A stretch of 64,000 nt of DNA from Paenibacillus methanolicus. Its GTDB lineage: Bacteria; Bacillota; Bacilli; Paenibacillales; Paenibacillaceae. The stretch is taken from contig NZ_VNHS01000011.1 in assembly GCF_008124765.1 (NCBI RefSeq), positions 248,001 to 312,000 of the forward strand, given 5' to 3'. Below the pieces are notes generated by a model. The model did no database searches, was not told where the DNA came from, and worked only from the letters and a program-made list of their open reading frames with translations. Below are positions 9,471 through 18,124 of this stretch, piece by piece; within the stretch, counting starts at the first letter, position 1; each line of letters opens with the position of its first letter. A program made the position numbers and the translations under genes.

Positions 9471-10027
9471 TTCGCCCGCCCCCCGATAATTCTCGAATTG
9501 AATTTCAGATAGTTCACCGTCATCCGCATGAATCCGCGCGTCACGACCTTCATGCCCGCCCCGGCAAGCATCGACAGACCGATCAGCGTCATCGCAATGA
9601 AGGCGCCCTGCACCCGGTTGAACGCTTCGCCGAACAAGCCTTCATAAATCGCGAAAAGCGAGGAAACCGCGAGCGCCGCGACGACCGCCCACAGCGCAAT
9701 GATGACCGCAAGCAGCGCCACGTACGGGCCGAGGACGAAAATCAGGTTAAAGAAGCCCATGCTGACCGTCGTGAGCACCGCCCGCGACACCGAAGAGATC
9801 CGGCCGCTGCGCGCCGCTTCCTCCACCCGGTAGCCGAGCAGCAGCTCTCTGGCGATCTGCCGCGGGTCCCCGAGCTCGCTCGCCGCCTCGGCATCGCTCC
9901 GCCCTTGCGCGGCCGCCATCCGAAAATGTTCCTCGTAATCGTACATCCATTCCTTCCGCAGCCCTTCCGGCACCGGTGCCAGCAAATCCCACAGCTGCTG
10001 CAAATACTGCGCGCGATTCGTGCTCAT
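9467..10027 (-). CDS. DUF1700/HAAS-domain membrane protein
   Basis: A 186-residue protein. The N-terminal 80 residues form the HAAS/DUF1700 helical domain (LWDLLAPVPEGLRKEWMYDYEEHF and later ASELGDPRQIARELL), followed by two or three membrane helices (about 95-165). It overlaps the PadR gene by 4 bp upstream and the DUF4097 gene by 4 bp downstream, so the three are translationally coupled. HAAS proteins are thought to act as membrane adaptors for neighbouring PadR-controlled systems; that is inference from context. Function is otherwise unknown. Confidence 0.88.
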   Translation of the reverse strand: MSTNRAQYLQQLWDLLAPVPEGLRKEWMYDYEEHFRMAAAQGRSDAEAASELGDPRQIARELLLGYRVEEAARSGRISSVSRAVLTTVSMGFFNLIFVLGPYVALLAVIIALWAVVAALAVSSLFAIYEGLFGEAFNRVQGAFIAMTLIGLSMLAGAGMKVVTRGFMRMTVNYLKFNSRIIGGRAK

Positions 10028-10344
10028 CGTTCCACACCTTCCTTAATGATTTCGTCTACGGCAATGGAGAACGAACGCCATTCCGTAATGAGCGCCATCA
10101 GGTGCGAGTGCCCCTGCGGCGTCAACTTGTAATATTTGCGCGGCGGCCCTTCCGGCGATTCCCGCAAATACGTGGAGAAGTAACCCTCTTGCGTCAGCCG
10201 GTTGAGCAGCGGGTAGACGCTGCCGACCGCAACCTCGAACTTGGACGACATCGCCACCGCCAGCTCGTATCCGTAACGGTCTTCCCAAGCGGTCAGCGCG
10301 AGGACGCACAAATCGAGAACACCTTTCTTGAATTGAACATTCAT
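10024..10344 (-). CDS. PadR-family transcriptional regulator
   Basis: A 106-residue winged-helix regulator. The family motif is clear: KKGVLDLCVLALTAW..YGYELA, then VAVGSVYPLLNRLTQEGY and KYYKLTPQG. It has a short C-terminal dimerisation helix and no enzyme domain. The start at 10344 is chosen because AGGGAGCGG precedes it; an in-frame ATG 13 codons upstream lacks a ribosome binding site. It heads the PadR-DUF1700-DUF4097 operon and probably represses it. Two AT-rich dyads with a good promoter lie directly upstream. Confidence 0.92.
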   Translation of the reverse strand: MNVQFKKGVLDLCVLALTAWEDRYGYELAVAMSSKFEVAVGSVYPLLNRLTQEGYFSTYLRESPEGPPRKYYKLTPQGHSHLMALITEWRSFSIAVDEIIKEGVER

Positions 10345-10359
10345 GCAACCGCTCCCTAT

Positions 10360-10472
10360 GCTATATGGCTTGGTATTCAACAATGATGAATAGCTTCTTA
10401 AAAAAAATCGGGATTCCAGTTGTTCCCTACAGCTATAGTATATGACTTACTATTCAATAATGCAATATAGCT
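10360..10472 (-). promoter_or_regulatory. Promoter and paired dyads of the PadR operon
   Basis: Minus-strand TTGCAT (10460-10465) and TATACT (10437-10442) are 17 bp apart, a strong SigA promoter. It sits inside a 42-bp dyad that begins AGCTATA and ends TATAGCT (10431-10472). A second related dyad, GCTAT to ATAGC (10360-10394), lies just upstream of the start codon. Both contain TATTCAA and AATG. They are good candidates for PadR operators giving autorepression. Confidence 0.6.
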
Positions 10473-10599
10473 AAAGAAAAAAATGGGAATATACGCGTAC
10501 GCCCCCTTTTTCGCCGTTCGCCCGGTTCTTCTGTTAAGACAAGATATGGTATGCTAACCCAGAGAAACACGCCAAGTACAATAAAGCGGAGGTATAAGA

Positions 10600-11472
10600 A
10601 TGAGCCATTATGCGGTCACGCAGCATGAAGACGTCTACACGCTGTACACGTTATCCGACACTTCCACCGATTCCTCGGTCATCGTCTGTCCCGAGCGGGG
10701 CGCCATCGCCATCAGCTGCCGGCTGAACGGCGAAGAGCTGTTCTACCTGGACCGGGATACGTTCGCGGATCCGGAGGCGAACATCCGCGGCGGCAACCCG
10801 ATCCTGTTCCCGATCTGCGGCCAGCTCGTGAACGGACGCTACGAATGGGACGGCGTGACGTATCCCATGCGCAATCACGGCGTCGCGCGCAACCGCCCTT
10901 GGGAAGTCGTCTCGTCTACCGCGGAGGACGAAGCGGCGCTGACCGTTCGTCTCGTTAGCGGAGAAGGCACCTTCGGCGAATATCCGTGGCACTTCGAGCT
11001 GCTGTTCACGTACGCGCTGAAGAACGGCGAGCTTCACATCCGCCAGACCTACCGCAACCTGTCGGACACCGCCATGCCGATGTACGCCGGCTTCCACCCG
11101 TACTTCCGCATCTCGTCGAAGGCGATCGCGTACGATACCGACGCGACCCGCTATCTGGACTACAACGACAACGAAATCAAGCCGCTGGAAGGCGCGGTCG
11201 AACTGGAGGGCTTGAAAGAATCGATCGCCCTGCTGGACGCCGGACGCAGCCAGATCGGCTTCCCGGGTCCGGACGGCAGCGGCGCCGTCACGCTCCGCTA
11301 CAACGACGCGTTCAAATACGTCGTCCTCTGGCAGGTGGACGGCAAGCCGTTCATCTGCGTCGAGCCGTGGATGGCGCTGACGACCGAACTGAACAGGCGC
11401 GAAGAGCTGCCGATGGTGGCCGCCGGCGAAGAGCTGCGGCTGGAGCTTAGCATCGCTTACGCCAAGGCTTAA
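10600..11472 (+). CDS. Aldose 1-epimerase family protein
   Basis: A 290-residue galactose-mutarotase-like protein. The beta-sandwich signatures are visible: GGNPILFPICGQL (about 65-77), the catalytic-type histidine in NHGVARNRPW (about 96), and GFHPYFRI (about 168). Near the C-terminus is CVEPWMA. Members interconvert alpha and beta anomers of hexoses or modified sugars; the YeaD/LacX-like branch fits best. The substrate cannot be read from the sequence. GCGGAGG precedes the ATG. It is a single gene between the divergent PadR operon and a shared terminator. Confidence 0.85.
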   Translation: MSHYAVTQHEDVYTLYTLSDTSTDSSVIVCPERGAIAISCRLNGEELFYLDRDTFADPEANIRGGNPILFPICGQLVNGRYEWDGVTYPMRNHGVARNRPWEVVSSTAEDEAALTVRLVSGEGTFGEYPWHFELLFTYALKNGELHIRQTYRNLSDTAMPMYAGFHPYFRISSKAIAYDTDATRYLDYNDNEIKPLEGAVELEGLKESIALLDAGRSQIGFPGPDGSGAVTLRYNDAFKYVVLWQVDGKPFICVEPWMALTTELNRREELPMVAAGEELRLELSIAYAKA

Positions 11473-11555
11473 GCCGGGATGGCCGATACGGCGGCGCGAA
11501 CGGGCGAATTGCCGTTCGCGTCCGTCAGCCGAACCGATATTTAAGCACGCGAACA

Positions 11556-11606
11556 AAGGGCCGTATTTCCCGCATGGCGCCCGCCATGCCCGGAAATACG
11601 GCCCTT
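11556..11606. terminator. Bidirectional terminator
   Basis: AAGGGCCGTATTTCC pairs perfectly with GGAAATACGGCCCTT, and a second inner GC-rich hairpin (GCATGGCGCCCGCCATGC) fills the loop. It separates the convergent epimerase and MurG genes. Confidence 0.75.
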
Positions 11607-11618
11607 CCTTGTGCCTGC

Positions 11619-12698
11619 TCAGCGCGATTGCGCGCGCTTCGCCGTTTGTTTAATGAGCTTAAATACCGCGTTCAAGGCATCCCGCCCGTCGCTTTCGTTC
11701 ATCTTCGCGATATACGTCTCCCGGTCCCGGAACAGCGTGCCGACGCGATCGAGCAGCGTGCCCGCCGTCAGCGATTCCTCCTGCAGCACCTCGCAGAACC
11801 CGGCGGCCTCGAACGATTCCGCGTTCAGAATCTGATCGCCCCGGCTCTGCTGGCGGCTGAGCGGAATAAGCAGCATCGGCTTGCGGAGCGCCAAAAATTC
11901 GAAGATGGAGTTCGATCCCGCGCGCGAGATCACGAGATCCGCCATCGCCAACACGTCCGGCAGCTCCGCCTGCACGTACTCGTACTGCCGATAGTCCGGC
12001 GATTCCAGCTCCGGCAGCACGTTGCCTTTGCCGCACAGATGAACGATCCGGAAGTCGCGCGTCAGCATGCCCAAGGCCGCCCGCACCGCCTCGTTGATCC
12101 GCCGCGCGCCCAAGCTGCCGCCCATGACGAGCAGCACCGGTTTGCCCGGCTTGAAGCCGCAGAACGCGCGCCCGCGCGCGGCATCTCCCTGCAGCAGCTC
12201 CTCGCGGACGACCGCGCCCACATGATGCGCCTTGCCTTCGGGCAAATGCGATTCGGTCTCCGGGAACGTCGTGCAGACGCCCGTCGCGAAGCGAATTGCG
12301 ATCCGGTTCGCAAGGCCAGGCGTCAAATCCGATTCGTGCAGCAGCACCGGCACCCGGTTCAGCCAGGCGCCGAGCACGACGGGCACCGAGACGAACCCGC
12401 CTTTGGAGAACAGAACGTCCGGCTTCGCGCGGCGGATGAGCCGATACGCCTGCATCGCGCCTTTGACCACCTTGAACGGGTCCTTGACGTTCTGCCAATC
12501 GAAGTAGCGTCTTAGCTTGCCCGTCGCGATCGCATGATAGCGGACGCCCGGCAGCGAGCCGGCCAGCTGCTTCTCGATCCCGTTCTCCGAACCGACGTAA
12601 TCGATCTTCCAGCCTTCCTCCTGAAAACGCGGAATGAGGGCGAGGTTCACCGTAACGTGTCCGGCCGAACCGCCCCCCGTGAACATGATTTTTTTCAT
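11619..12698 (-). CDS. murG: MurG-like UDP-GlcNAc transferase, outside a dcw cluster
   Basis: A 359-residue GT28 glycosyltransferase. The MurG hallmarks are present: [19 protein letters not shown] at the N-terminus (lipid and sugar binding loop), [14 protein letters not shown] (about 120), [12 protein letters not shown] (about 192) and the donor site [16 protein letters not shown] (about 264). MurG adds GlcNAc to undecaprenyl-PP-MurNAc-pentapeptide to give lipid II at the inner membrane face. Here it is a single gene without mraY, murD or ftsW nearby, so it may be the second MurG paralogue that several Bacillales carry. That is inference. Downstream is a terminator; upstream is a hairpin repeat array. 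Confidence 0.88.
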   Translation of the reverse strand: MKKIMFTGGGSAGHVTVNLALIPRFQEEGWKIDYVGSENGIEKQLAGSLPGVRYHAIATGKLRRYFDWQNVKDPFKVVKGAMQAYRLIRRAKPDVLFSKGGFVSVPVVLGAWLNRVPVLLHESDLTPGLANRIAIRFATGVCTTFPETESHLPEGKAHHVGAVVREELLQGDAARGRAFCGFKPGKPVLLVMGGSLGARRINEAVRAALGMLTRDFRIVHLCGKGNVLPELESPDYRQYEYVQAELPDVLAMADLVISRAGSNSIFEFLALRKPMLLIPLSRQQSRGDQILNAESFEAAGFCEVLQEESLTAGTLLDRVGTLFRDRETYIAKMNESDGRDALNAVFKLIKQTAKRAQSR

Positions 12699-12794
12699 AC
12701 AACCTCACCAGCTTATGTTAGTTGCTTGCGTATACCTCACCTTATGACGCAATGCCGCCCGATCATGACTCTCGCCGTAAAACCTTAATTCGCA

Positions 12795-13064
12795 GGCTGA
12801 TTGGTTTGCGTTCACGGTCATAAGACCGGGAATGCAAACCAATCAGCCCGAGCGGATTGGTTTGCGTTCGCAATCCAAAGATTGAGAATGCAGCATTCAA
12901 GGCTGATTGGTTTGCGTTCGCAATCCAAAGATTGAGAATGCAGCATTCAAGGCTGATTGGTTTGCGTTCGCAATCCAAAGATTGAGAATGCAGCATTCAG
13001 CCGGAGCCAGAGCAGATTGGTTTGCGTTCACGGTCATAAATAAGACCGGGAATGCAAACCAATC
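12795..13064. repeat. Family 1 hairpin repeat array flanked by palindromes
   Basis: Five related units fill most of this 405-bp intergenic gap (12699-13103). The outer two (12795-12848 and 13015-13064) are large palindromes: GATTGGTTTGCGTTC, an inner stem CGGTC/GACCG, then GAATGCAAACCAATC. The left unit extends to 19-nt arms. The three inner units (starting 12855, 12905, 12955; 50-bp period, then 60 to the right palindrome) read GATTGGTTTGCGTTC followed by GCAATCCAAAGATTG and GAATGCAGCATTC, a hairpin with loop CAAA. The same element occurs seven times at 57939-58308. Translation in any frame is repetitive, so I treat it as non-coding. Confidence 0.85.
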
Positions 13065-13077
13065 CGCGGTCGTGAAA

Positions 13078-13121
13078 CACAAGAAGATTTATATGCGCGA
13101 AGCTTATAAATTCTTGTATTT
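13078..13121 (-). repeat. Dispersed AT-rich hairpin repeat (family 3), copy 2
   Basis: The minus strand reads ATACAAGAATTTATAAGC, a loop TTCGC, then GCATATAAATCTTCTTGTG, an imperfect inverted repeat with one bulge. On the plus strand the tip is GCGAAGC, a sequence known to form very stable DNA mini-hairpins. The right part overlaps the last codons of the methyltransferase gene. Confidence 0.6.
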
Positions 13122-14063
13122 GCCGCAGAGCAGCACGTGCCGCTCGAACCGCCCCTTGCGCACGACGCACCGGTCCATGACGGCCATGCCCGCCAAAGGC
13201 AGCTCCTCGTCGATCGTCTCCGTCGTCACGATCGCGACGCGGGGCGCCAAGCGCACGGCCGCCCGAAGCATCGCGATCCGCGTCTCCGCAAGCAGCACCG
13301 AACATAAATTATACGGCAAATCGAGGACGGCCGCATCATAAGCTCCTTCGCCCTCCGTCTCGAGCAGATCGCCCAGCTTCACGACGTCCGGCATCCCGTA
13401 ATGGGCGAGATTCGCTCGCGCGCCCCGCACCGCGAGCGGGTTGATATCCCGGCCGACGATATCGATGCCCATCGACAGCGCCTCGATGACGACCGTGCCG
13501 ATGCCGCAGCACGGATCGATCGCCTTCGCGCCCTCAATGCGAGGGATGGCGATGTTGGCGACCGCCCGAGCGACCCGGGTACCGAGCGCCGTCGAATACG
13601 GATGCGGCTTCTTATTGTGCGTCAGCCAGGCCGCTTCGGCCTGCTCGTAGTCGCCGAGCAGCCAGCGGCCGCCCGCATAGGCGAGCCCGATCAGACGTTC
13701 AGGCCGCTTCATGTCCGCGCGACCGCGGATCGCGCCGCCGATTCGACGCGCGGCGGCCAGCCGCTCCTCGTAAGCGACGGCGCCGTCCGTCTCCACGAAG
13801 ACCACCTTATAGGTGCCATCGCCGAGGTCCACCCGCGCGGCCGAAGCCGCCAGATCGTCGAGACCGGCGGCTTCCAGCATGACCCGCAGTCGGCCGCGGA
13901 CGAACGGGCTGCGCGACGGCGGGAGCGCAACGGCCGCGCGAACGCAGCCCGCGAGCGGGTCTTGTCCGAACAGCGCGCGCATCTCCATCGCGCACAACTC
14001 CGTCTCGTCCTCATGGCAGACGACGGGATAAAGGTATATGGGGGCCAAGCCGGCCTCGTTCAT
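13104..14063 (-). CDS. Trm11-like RNA methyltransferase
   Basis: A 319-residue class I SAM-dependent methyltransferase of the Trm11/TrmG10 type. The SAM loop is DPCCGIGTVVIEAL (about 192), the acidic motif VGRDINPLAVRGARAN follows (about 213), and the catalytic N-methyltransferase motif is DLPYNL (about 257, a variant of DPPY). The N-terminal 170 residues are divergent and lack a clear THUMP. It probably methylates a guanosine N2 in tRNA or rRNA. AAGGAGTG precedes the ATG. Its last five codons (KYKNL) and stop are supplied by a family 3 repeat, suggesting that repeat insertion redefined the C-terminus. Confidence 0.85.
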   Translation of the reverse strand: MNEAGLAPIYLYPVVCHEDETELCAMEMRALFGQDPLAGCVRAAVALPPSRSPFVRGRLRVMLEAAGLDDLAASAARVDLGDGTYKVVFVETDGAVAYEERLAAARRIGGAIRGRADMKRPERLIGLAYAGGRWLLGDYEQAEAAWLTHNKKPHPYSTALGTRVARAVANIAIPRIEGAKAIDPCCGIGTVVIEALSMGIDIVGRDINPLAVRGARANLAHYGMPDVVKLGDLLETEGEGAYDAAVLDLPYNLCSVLLAETRIAMLRAAVRLAPRVAIVTTETIDEELPLAGMAVMDRCVVRKGRFERHVLLCGKYKNL

Positions 14064-14117
14064 AATGCGAACACTCCTTTGGTTCTTCCGGCCTTGCCAA
14101 TTGCTGTCCCGAACGCC

Positions 14118-15044
14118 TTACTGACCGCCTACCCGCCGATAGGTCCGGAACACGATATCCTGATTATAGTTGCCGAAGCCTTCGCCGTACAGCGTCATGC
14201 CGCCGACATGGGCCGCGCCGGCCGGTACTTCGAGCCGCAGCGTCCAGTCGTTGCGCGTCATAACGATATCTGCCAGCGTCACGTCCGACAACCGCTGCCC
14301 GTCGATGAACGTCCCCTCTTCGGTGACGCGCACCATTTTGAGCCACCCGTACTGGTTGACCGTCCACCACTTCGGCGTTAGCAGGCCGCGCCCGTCGCCC
14401 GGATCGCCCGGGCTCGTCCAGACGCCGAGCAGCGTATCGTTCAAGTAGAAATGAATATCCGATGGCCAGTTCTCCCGCGTGCCCGGCGCCTCCGACCCGA
14501 TCTCCAGCGACAGCTCGATCTCCTCGAGCGCCTGTCCGGGCAGCACGTAATTGGGAATGCGGTATTCGACGAACCCGTGCCCGAACCATAGAATTTGGGC
14601 GTTCATCCGTCCCGGCTCGAAGAAGTACCGCGGATCGTCGAACTGGCCGATGACGCTGTCCGTCGTCGCCAACCCGCAAGTCGGGTGCACGTCGCAGCGC
14701 GTATAATGGCCGATCGGAATCGCCACCTCCTGGCAGTCGCGGCTGGTCCTCTCGGCGCCGCCCGGCTCGGGAAGCGCCATCTCGACCCGGCTAGCGGCGA
14801 GCGAGCACATCTTGTGCGTGCCCCCTCCACGTCTGATCAGCTCGGAGCGGATCAGCCCGCCGGTCTCCAGCTTCTTCGTATGCATGGTCACGATCGCGCT
14901 AGAGAGACCTAGCGCCTGCGCCAGCTCCTTCACGTTCATCGGCCCTTCCGCGAGCAGGTCGAGTATGCGCAGACGGACGTCGCTGGCGAGCGCTTCGTAG
15001 AGCGGTAGCCACTTGCGGTCCGTGTTGGATTGTATAATCGTCAT
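14118..15044 (-). CDS. ArsR-type HTH regulator with beta-rich C-terminal domain
   Basis: A 308-residue regulator. Residues 10-75 form an ArsR-like winged helix (SDVRLRILDLLAEGPMNVKEL..LGLSSAIVTMHTKKLE). The remaining 220 residues are beta-rich, with aromatic phrases such as FGHGFVEYRIPNYVLPG and PKWWTVNQYGWLK, and a short Cys-containing stretch (YTRCDVHPTCGL). That part looks like a carbohydrate-sensing module rather than an enzyme. AAGGAG lies before the ATG. It is divergent from the arabinofuranosidase gene, so local control of that gene by arabinosides is a reasonable inference. Repeated ATTAATTC boxes lie between the two genes. Confidence 0.85.
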   Translation of the reverse strand: MTIIQSNTDRKWLPLYEALASDVRLRILDLLAEGPMNVKELAQALGLSSAIVTMHTKKLETGGLIRSELIRRGGGTHKMCSLAASRVEMALPEPGGAERTSRDCQEVAIPIGHYTRCDVHPTCGLATTDSVIGQFDDPRYFFEPGRMNAQILWFGHGFVEYRIPNYVLPGQALEEIELSLEIGSEAPGTRENWPSDIHFYLNDTLLGVWTSPGDPGDGRGLLTPKWWTVNQYGWLKMVRVTEEGTFIDGQRLSDVTLADIVMTRNDWTLRLEVPAGAAHVGGMTLYGEGFGNYNQDIVFRTYRRVGGQ

Positions 15045-15082
15045 TTTCGTTCTCCTTCATCAATAACTGCATTAACAGAAAT

Positions 15083-15188
15083 ATTAATTCAAAAAGACGG
15101 AAAAGAAAAGCTTGAAATCGCTTTTATGATCGTGTTTAATGTTGTTGAAAGCATTAATTCATTAATCAGTTAACAATATAATTAATTC
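15083..15188. promoter_or_regulatory. Repeated ATTAATTC boxes in a divergent control region
   Basis: ATTAATTC occurs at 15083-15090, 15153-15160 (followed directly by ATTAAT) and 15181-15188 in the 162 bp between the ArsR-type regulator and the arabinofuranosidase. The last copy overlaps a TATAAT (15177-15182) that may be the enzyme's -10 box. The repetition suggests an operator for the divergent regulator. No binding data exist. Confidence 0.4.
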
Positions 15189-15191
15189 TAA

Positions 15192-16715
<1,524 letters not shown>

Positions 16716-16722
16716 TCCGGCA

Positions 16723-16778
16723 AGTCAAGGCGAAACGGCTGTCGCCGCCTTTTAGCGGCGCGGCGCGTTTCGTTCCGC
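16723..16778. repeat. Dispersed GC-rich hairpin repeat (family 2), copy A
   Basis: CGAAACG pairs with CGTTTCG at the base, and CGCCGC with GCGGCG inside, around TTTTA. The same layout recurs at 48506-48563 and 57879-57934, sharing GGCGCAGC or GGCGCGGC, GTTTC and TTC. It lies directly after the arabinofuranosidase stop and next to a family 3 copy. Confidence 0.7.
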
Positions 16779-16785
16779 GATGGAG

Positions 16786-16834
16786 AAATACAAGATGCAT
16801 GAATAAACGTGAAACTTATAAGTTCTTGTATTTT
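16786..16834. repeat. Dispersed AT-rich hairpin repeat (family 3), copy 3
   Basis: AAATACAAGA at the left pairs with TCTTGTATTT at the right, around a centre that holds the palindrome AACTTATAAGTT. It matches the ATACAAGAATTTATAAGC core of the other copies and abuts family 2 copy A and a terminator. Confidence 0.6.
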
Positions 16835-16837
16835 GAA

Positions 16838-16870
16838 AAGCGCCCGCGGGGGTCTCTCCCGCGGGCGCTT
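16838..16870. terminator. Strong bidirectional terminator
   Basis: AAGCGCCCGCGGG pairs perfectly with CCCGCGGGCGCTT around a 7-nt loop. It separates the arabinofuranosidase from a convergent small gene. TTTTG lies beside it on the minus-strand exit side. Confidence 0.65.
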
Positions 16871-16902
16871 CTCGTGTTGCGATAAGCCGGCTTGCGCCGC
16901 CG

Positions 16903-17238
16903 TTACTTTCGGCCGCGCAGCCGCACGATTCTCACCGTGCCGCCGCGCTTGGGCCGCTGAACCTCGGCTCTCGCTTCCGCCGCCGGCGGCTCCTGCCACG
17001 GCGAAGGCAGCGTCTTCACCCGCGTCAGTCCCGTACCCGCCGAGACGGCTCGCTTCAGAACGGCCGGCGCGAACGAACTCCCGATGAACGCCGCCACTTC
17101 GGACCAATGTCCTTCCTTCATCAGCCAATAGCAAGCCGTGCCGCCGATCAGATCATAGACCATCATTTGTTTCAGCACCGACACCGGTATGACGAACATG
17201 ACGAACCGGCTCCGCTTGCGTTTGCTTGCGATGCTCAC
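16903..17238 (-). CDS. Small protein of unknown function
   Basis: A 111-residue protein starting with GTG after a clear AAGGGAGGATAAC site. It is strongly basic at both ends (KRKRSRF at 6-12, RLRGRK at the C-terminus), with a moderately hydrophobic segment about 13-35 (FVMFVIPVSVLKQMMVYDLIGG). I recognise no family. The central region has an Ala/Pro/Glu-rich linker. The ribosome binding site and the terminator-bounded context support it as a real gene. Confidence 0.6.
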   Translation of the reverse strand: MSIASKRKRSRFVMFVIPVSVLKQMMVYDLIGGTACYWLMKEGHWSEVAAFIGSSFAPAVLKRAVSAGTGLTRVKTLPSPWQEPPAAEARAEVQRPKRGGTVRIVRLRGRK

Positions 17239-17419
17239 GTTATCCTCCCTTATCCGTTTGCCCCGAACGATGGGCCAGTCTTCTACTCCTCAGCTTATTC
17301 AACAAGGACGTTGTCCCATGTATCCGGTCGTCCGATTCAAATGACAAGACTATCCCGCGGACGCGCCGCATTATATGGAATAGAAGCGAGGGCTTGACCA
17401 TTTTGAGGAGAAAAGGAGC

Positions 17420-17680
17420 GTGCATGCCACGATGAGCGGATTAACCAAGACGCGGGCGGCGGGCGACACTCAGGCGGAATCGACCGGTCTGGCGCGCGGC
17501 GCCGAGGTTCAAGTAGACCCCAACCTGCAAAGCTTGGAGCGGCTGGAAGCCGGCGGCCCGATGAAGGTGACCGACTGGAGCGCCCTCCCTGCCCGGACGC
17601 GCATACTCGTGTTGCTGCTGGCAACGGCTGCGCTGGCAGCCGTGGGCTTCGCGGCATACGCCGCGATCGCGATCAGTTAA
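17420..17680 (+). CDS. Small single-pass membrane protein of unknown function
   Basis: An 86-residue protein with a hydrophilic, Ala/Glu-rich N-terminus and one C-terminal membrane helix (about 61-82, ILVLLLATAALAAVGFAAYA), suggesting a tail-anchored topology. The start is uncertain: GTG at 17420 follows GAGGAGAAAAGGAGC, while ATG at 17432 is 12 bp further in. It is followed by a shared hairpin with the convergent spore-protein gene. No family is recognised. Confidence 0.55.
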   Translation: MHATMSGLTKTRAAGDTQAESTGLARGAEVQVDPNLQSLERLEAGGPMKVTDWSALPARTRILVLLLATAALAAVGFAAYAAIAIS

Positions 17681-17713
17681 TGAACGACCGGGGCGGCAGA
17701 CGAAGAGAACGAC

Positions 17714-17755
17714 GATATGAAAGCCCCGTCCGGGATCGGACGGGGCTTTCATATC
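17714..17755. terminator. Bidirectional terminator with 19-bp perfect stem
   Basis: GATATGAAAGCCCCGTCCG pairs perfectly with its inverted copy around a GGAT loop. CTTTC follows the GC-rich core on each strand. It separates the convergent small membrane gene and the spore protein gene. Confidence 0.8.
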
Positions 17756-17766
17756 GTGGAATGGGT

Positions 17767-18057
17767 CTACGGCTGCCGCTGCTTGACCAGCTGCTCTTGC
17801 GCGAGACGAATCATCTCGCGGACCATCGTGCCGCCGATTTGGCCGCCGATGTGACCGGCCGCCTCGGTCGTTAGATTGCCGTTGTCGCCTTCGCGAGACA
17901 GCGGCACGCCAAGCGATTTGGCCACCTCGTATTTGACGTCGTCCGGCCGGCTGGGATCGACCGCGTATCCTTGGCGGCGCATCACTTCCGCCTTGAACGC
18001 GGCCAGTCCCTGCTCGGCGCCGGGCACGACGTGTCTTCTCCGGTTTCTTCGCGCCAT
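17767..18057 (-). CDS. Alpha/beta-type small acid-soluble spore protein
   Basis: A 96-residue SASP that would coat spore DNA and protect it from UV and heat. The family core is present: KYEVAKSLGVPL, the equivalent of the GPR protease site, then GDNGNLTTEAAGHIGGQIGGTMVREMI. The N-terminal 20 residues (MARRNRRRHVVPGAEQG) are more basic than in the classical SspA/SspB proteins. AGGTG precedes the ATG. Expression in the forespore under SigG is expected from the family; I did not identify a SigG promoter with confidence. The gene is direct evidence for a spore-forming host. Confidence 0.95.
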   Translation of the reverse strand: MARRNRRRHVVPGAEQGLAAFKAEVMRRQGYAVDPSRPDDVKYEVAKSLGVPLSREGDNGNLTTEAAGHIGGQIGGTMVREMIRLAQEQLVKQRQP

Positions 18058-18124
18058 CTTCGCTGCACCTGCCCTTATCTGAAAGGATGTGCCCTTATCG
18101 TGCCCGGGAAAGCCCGCCTCTATG

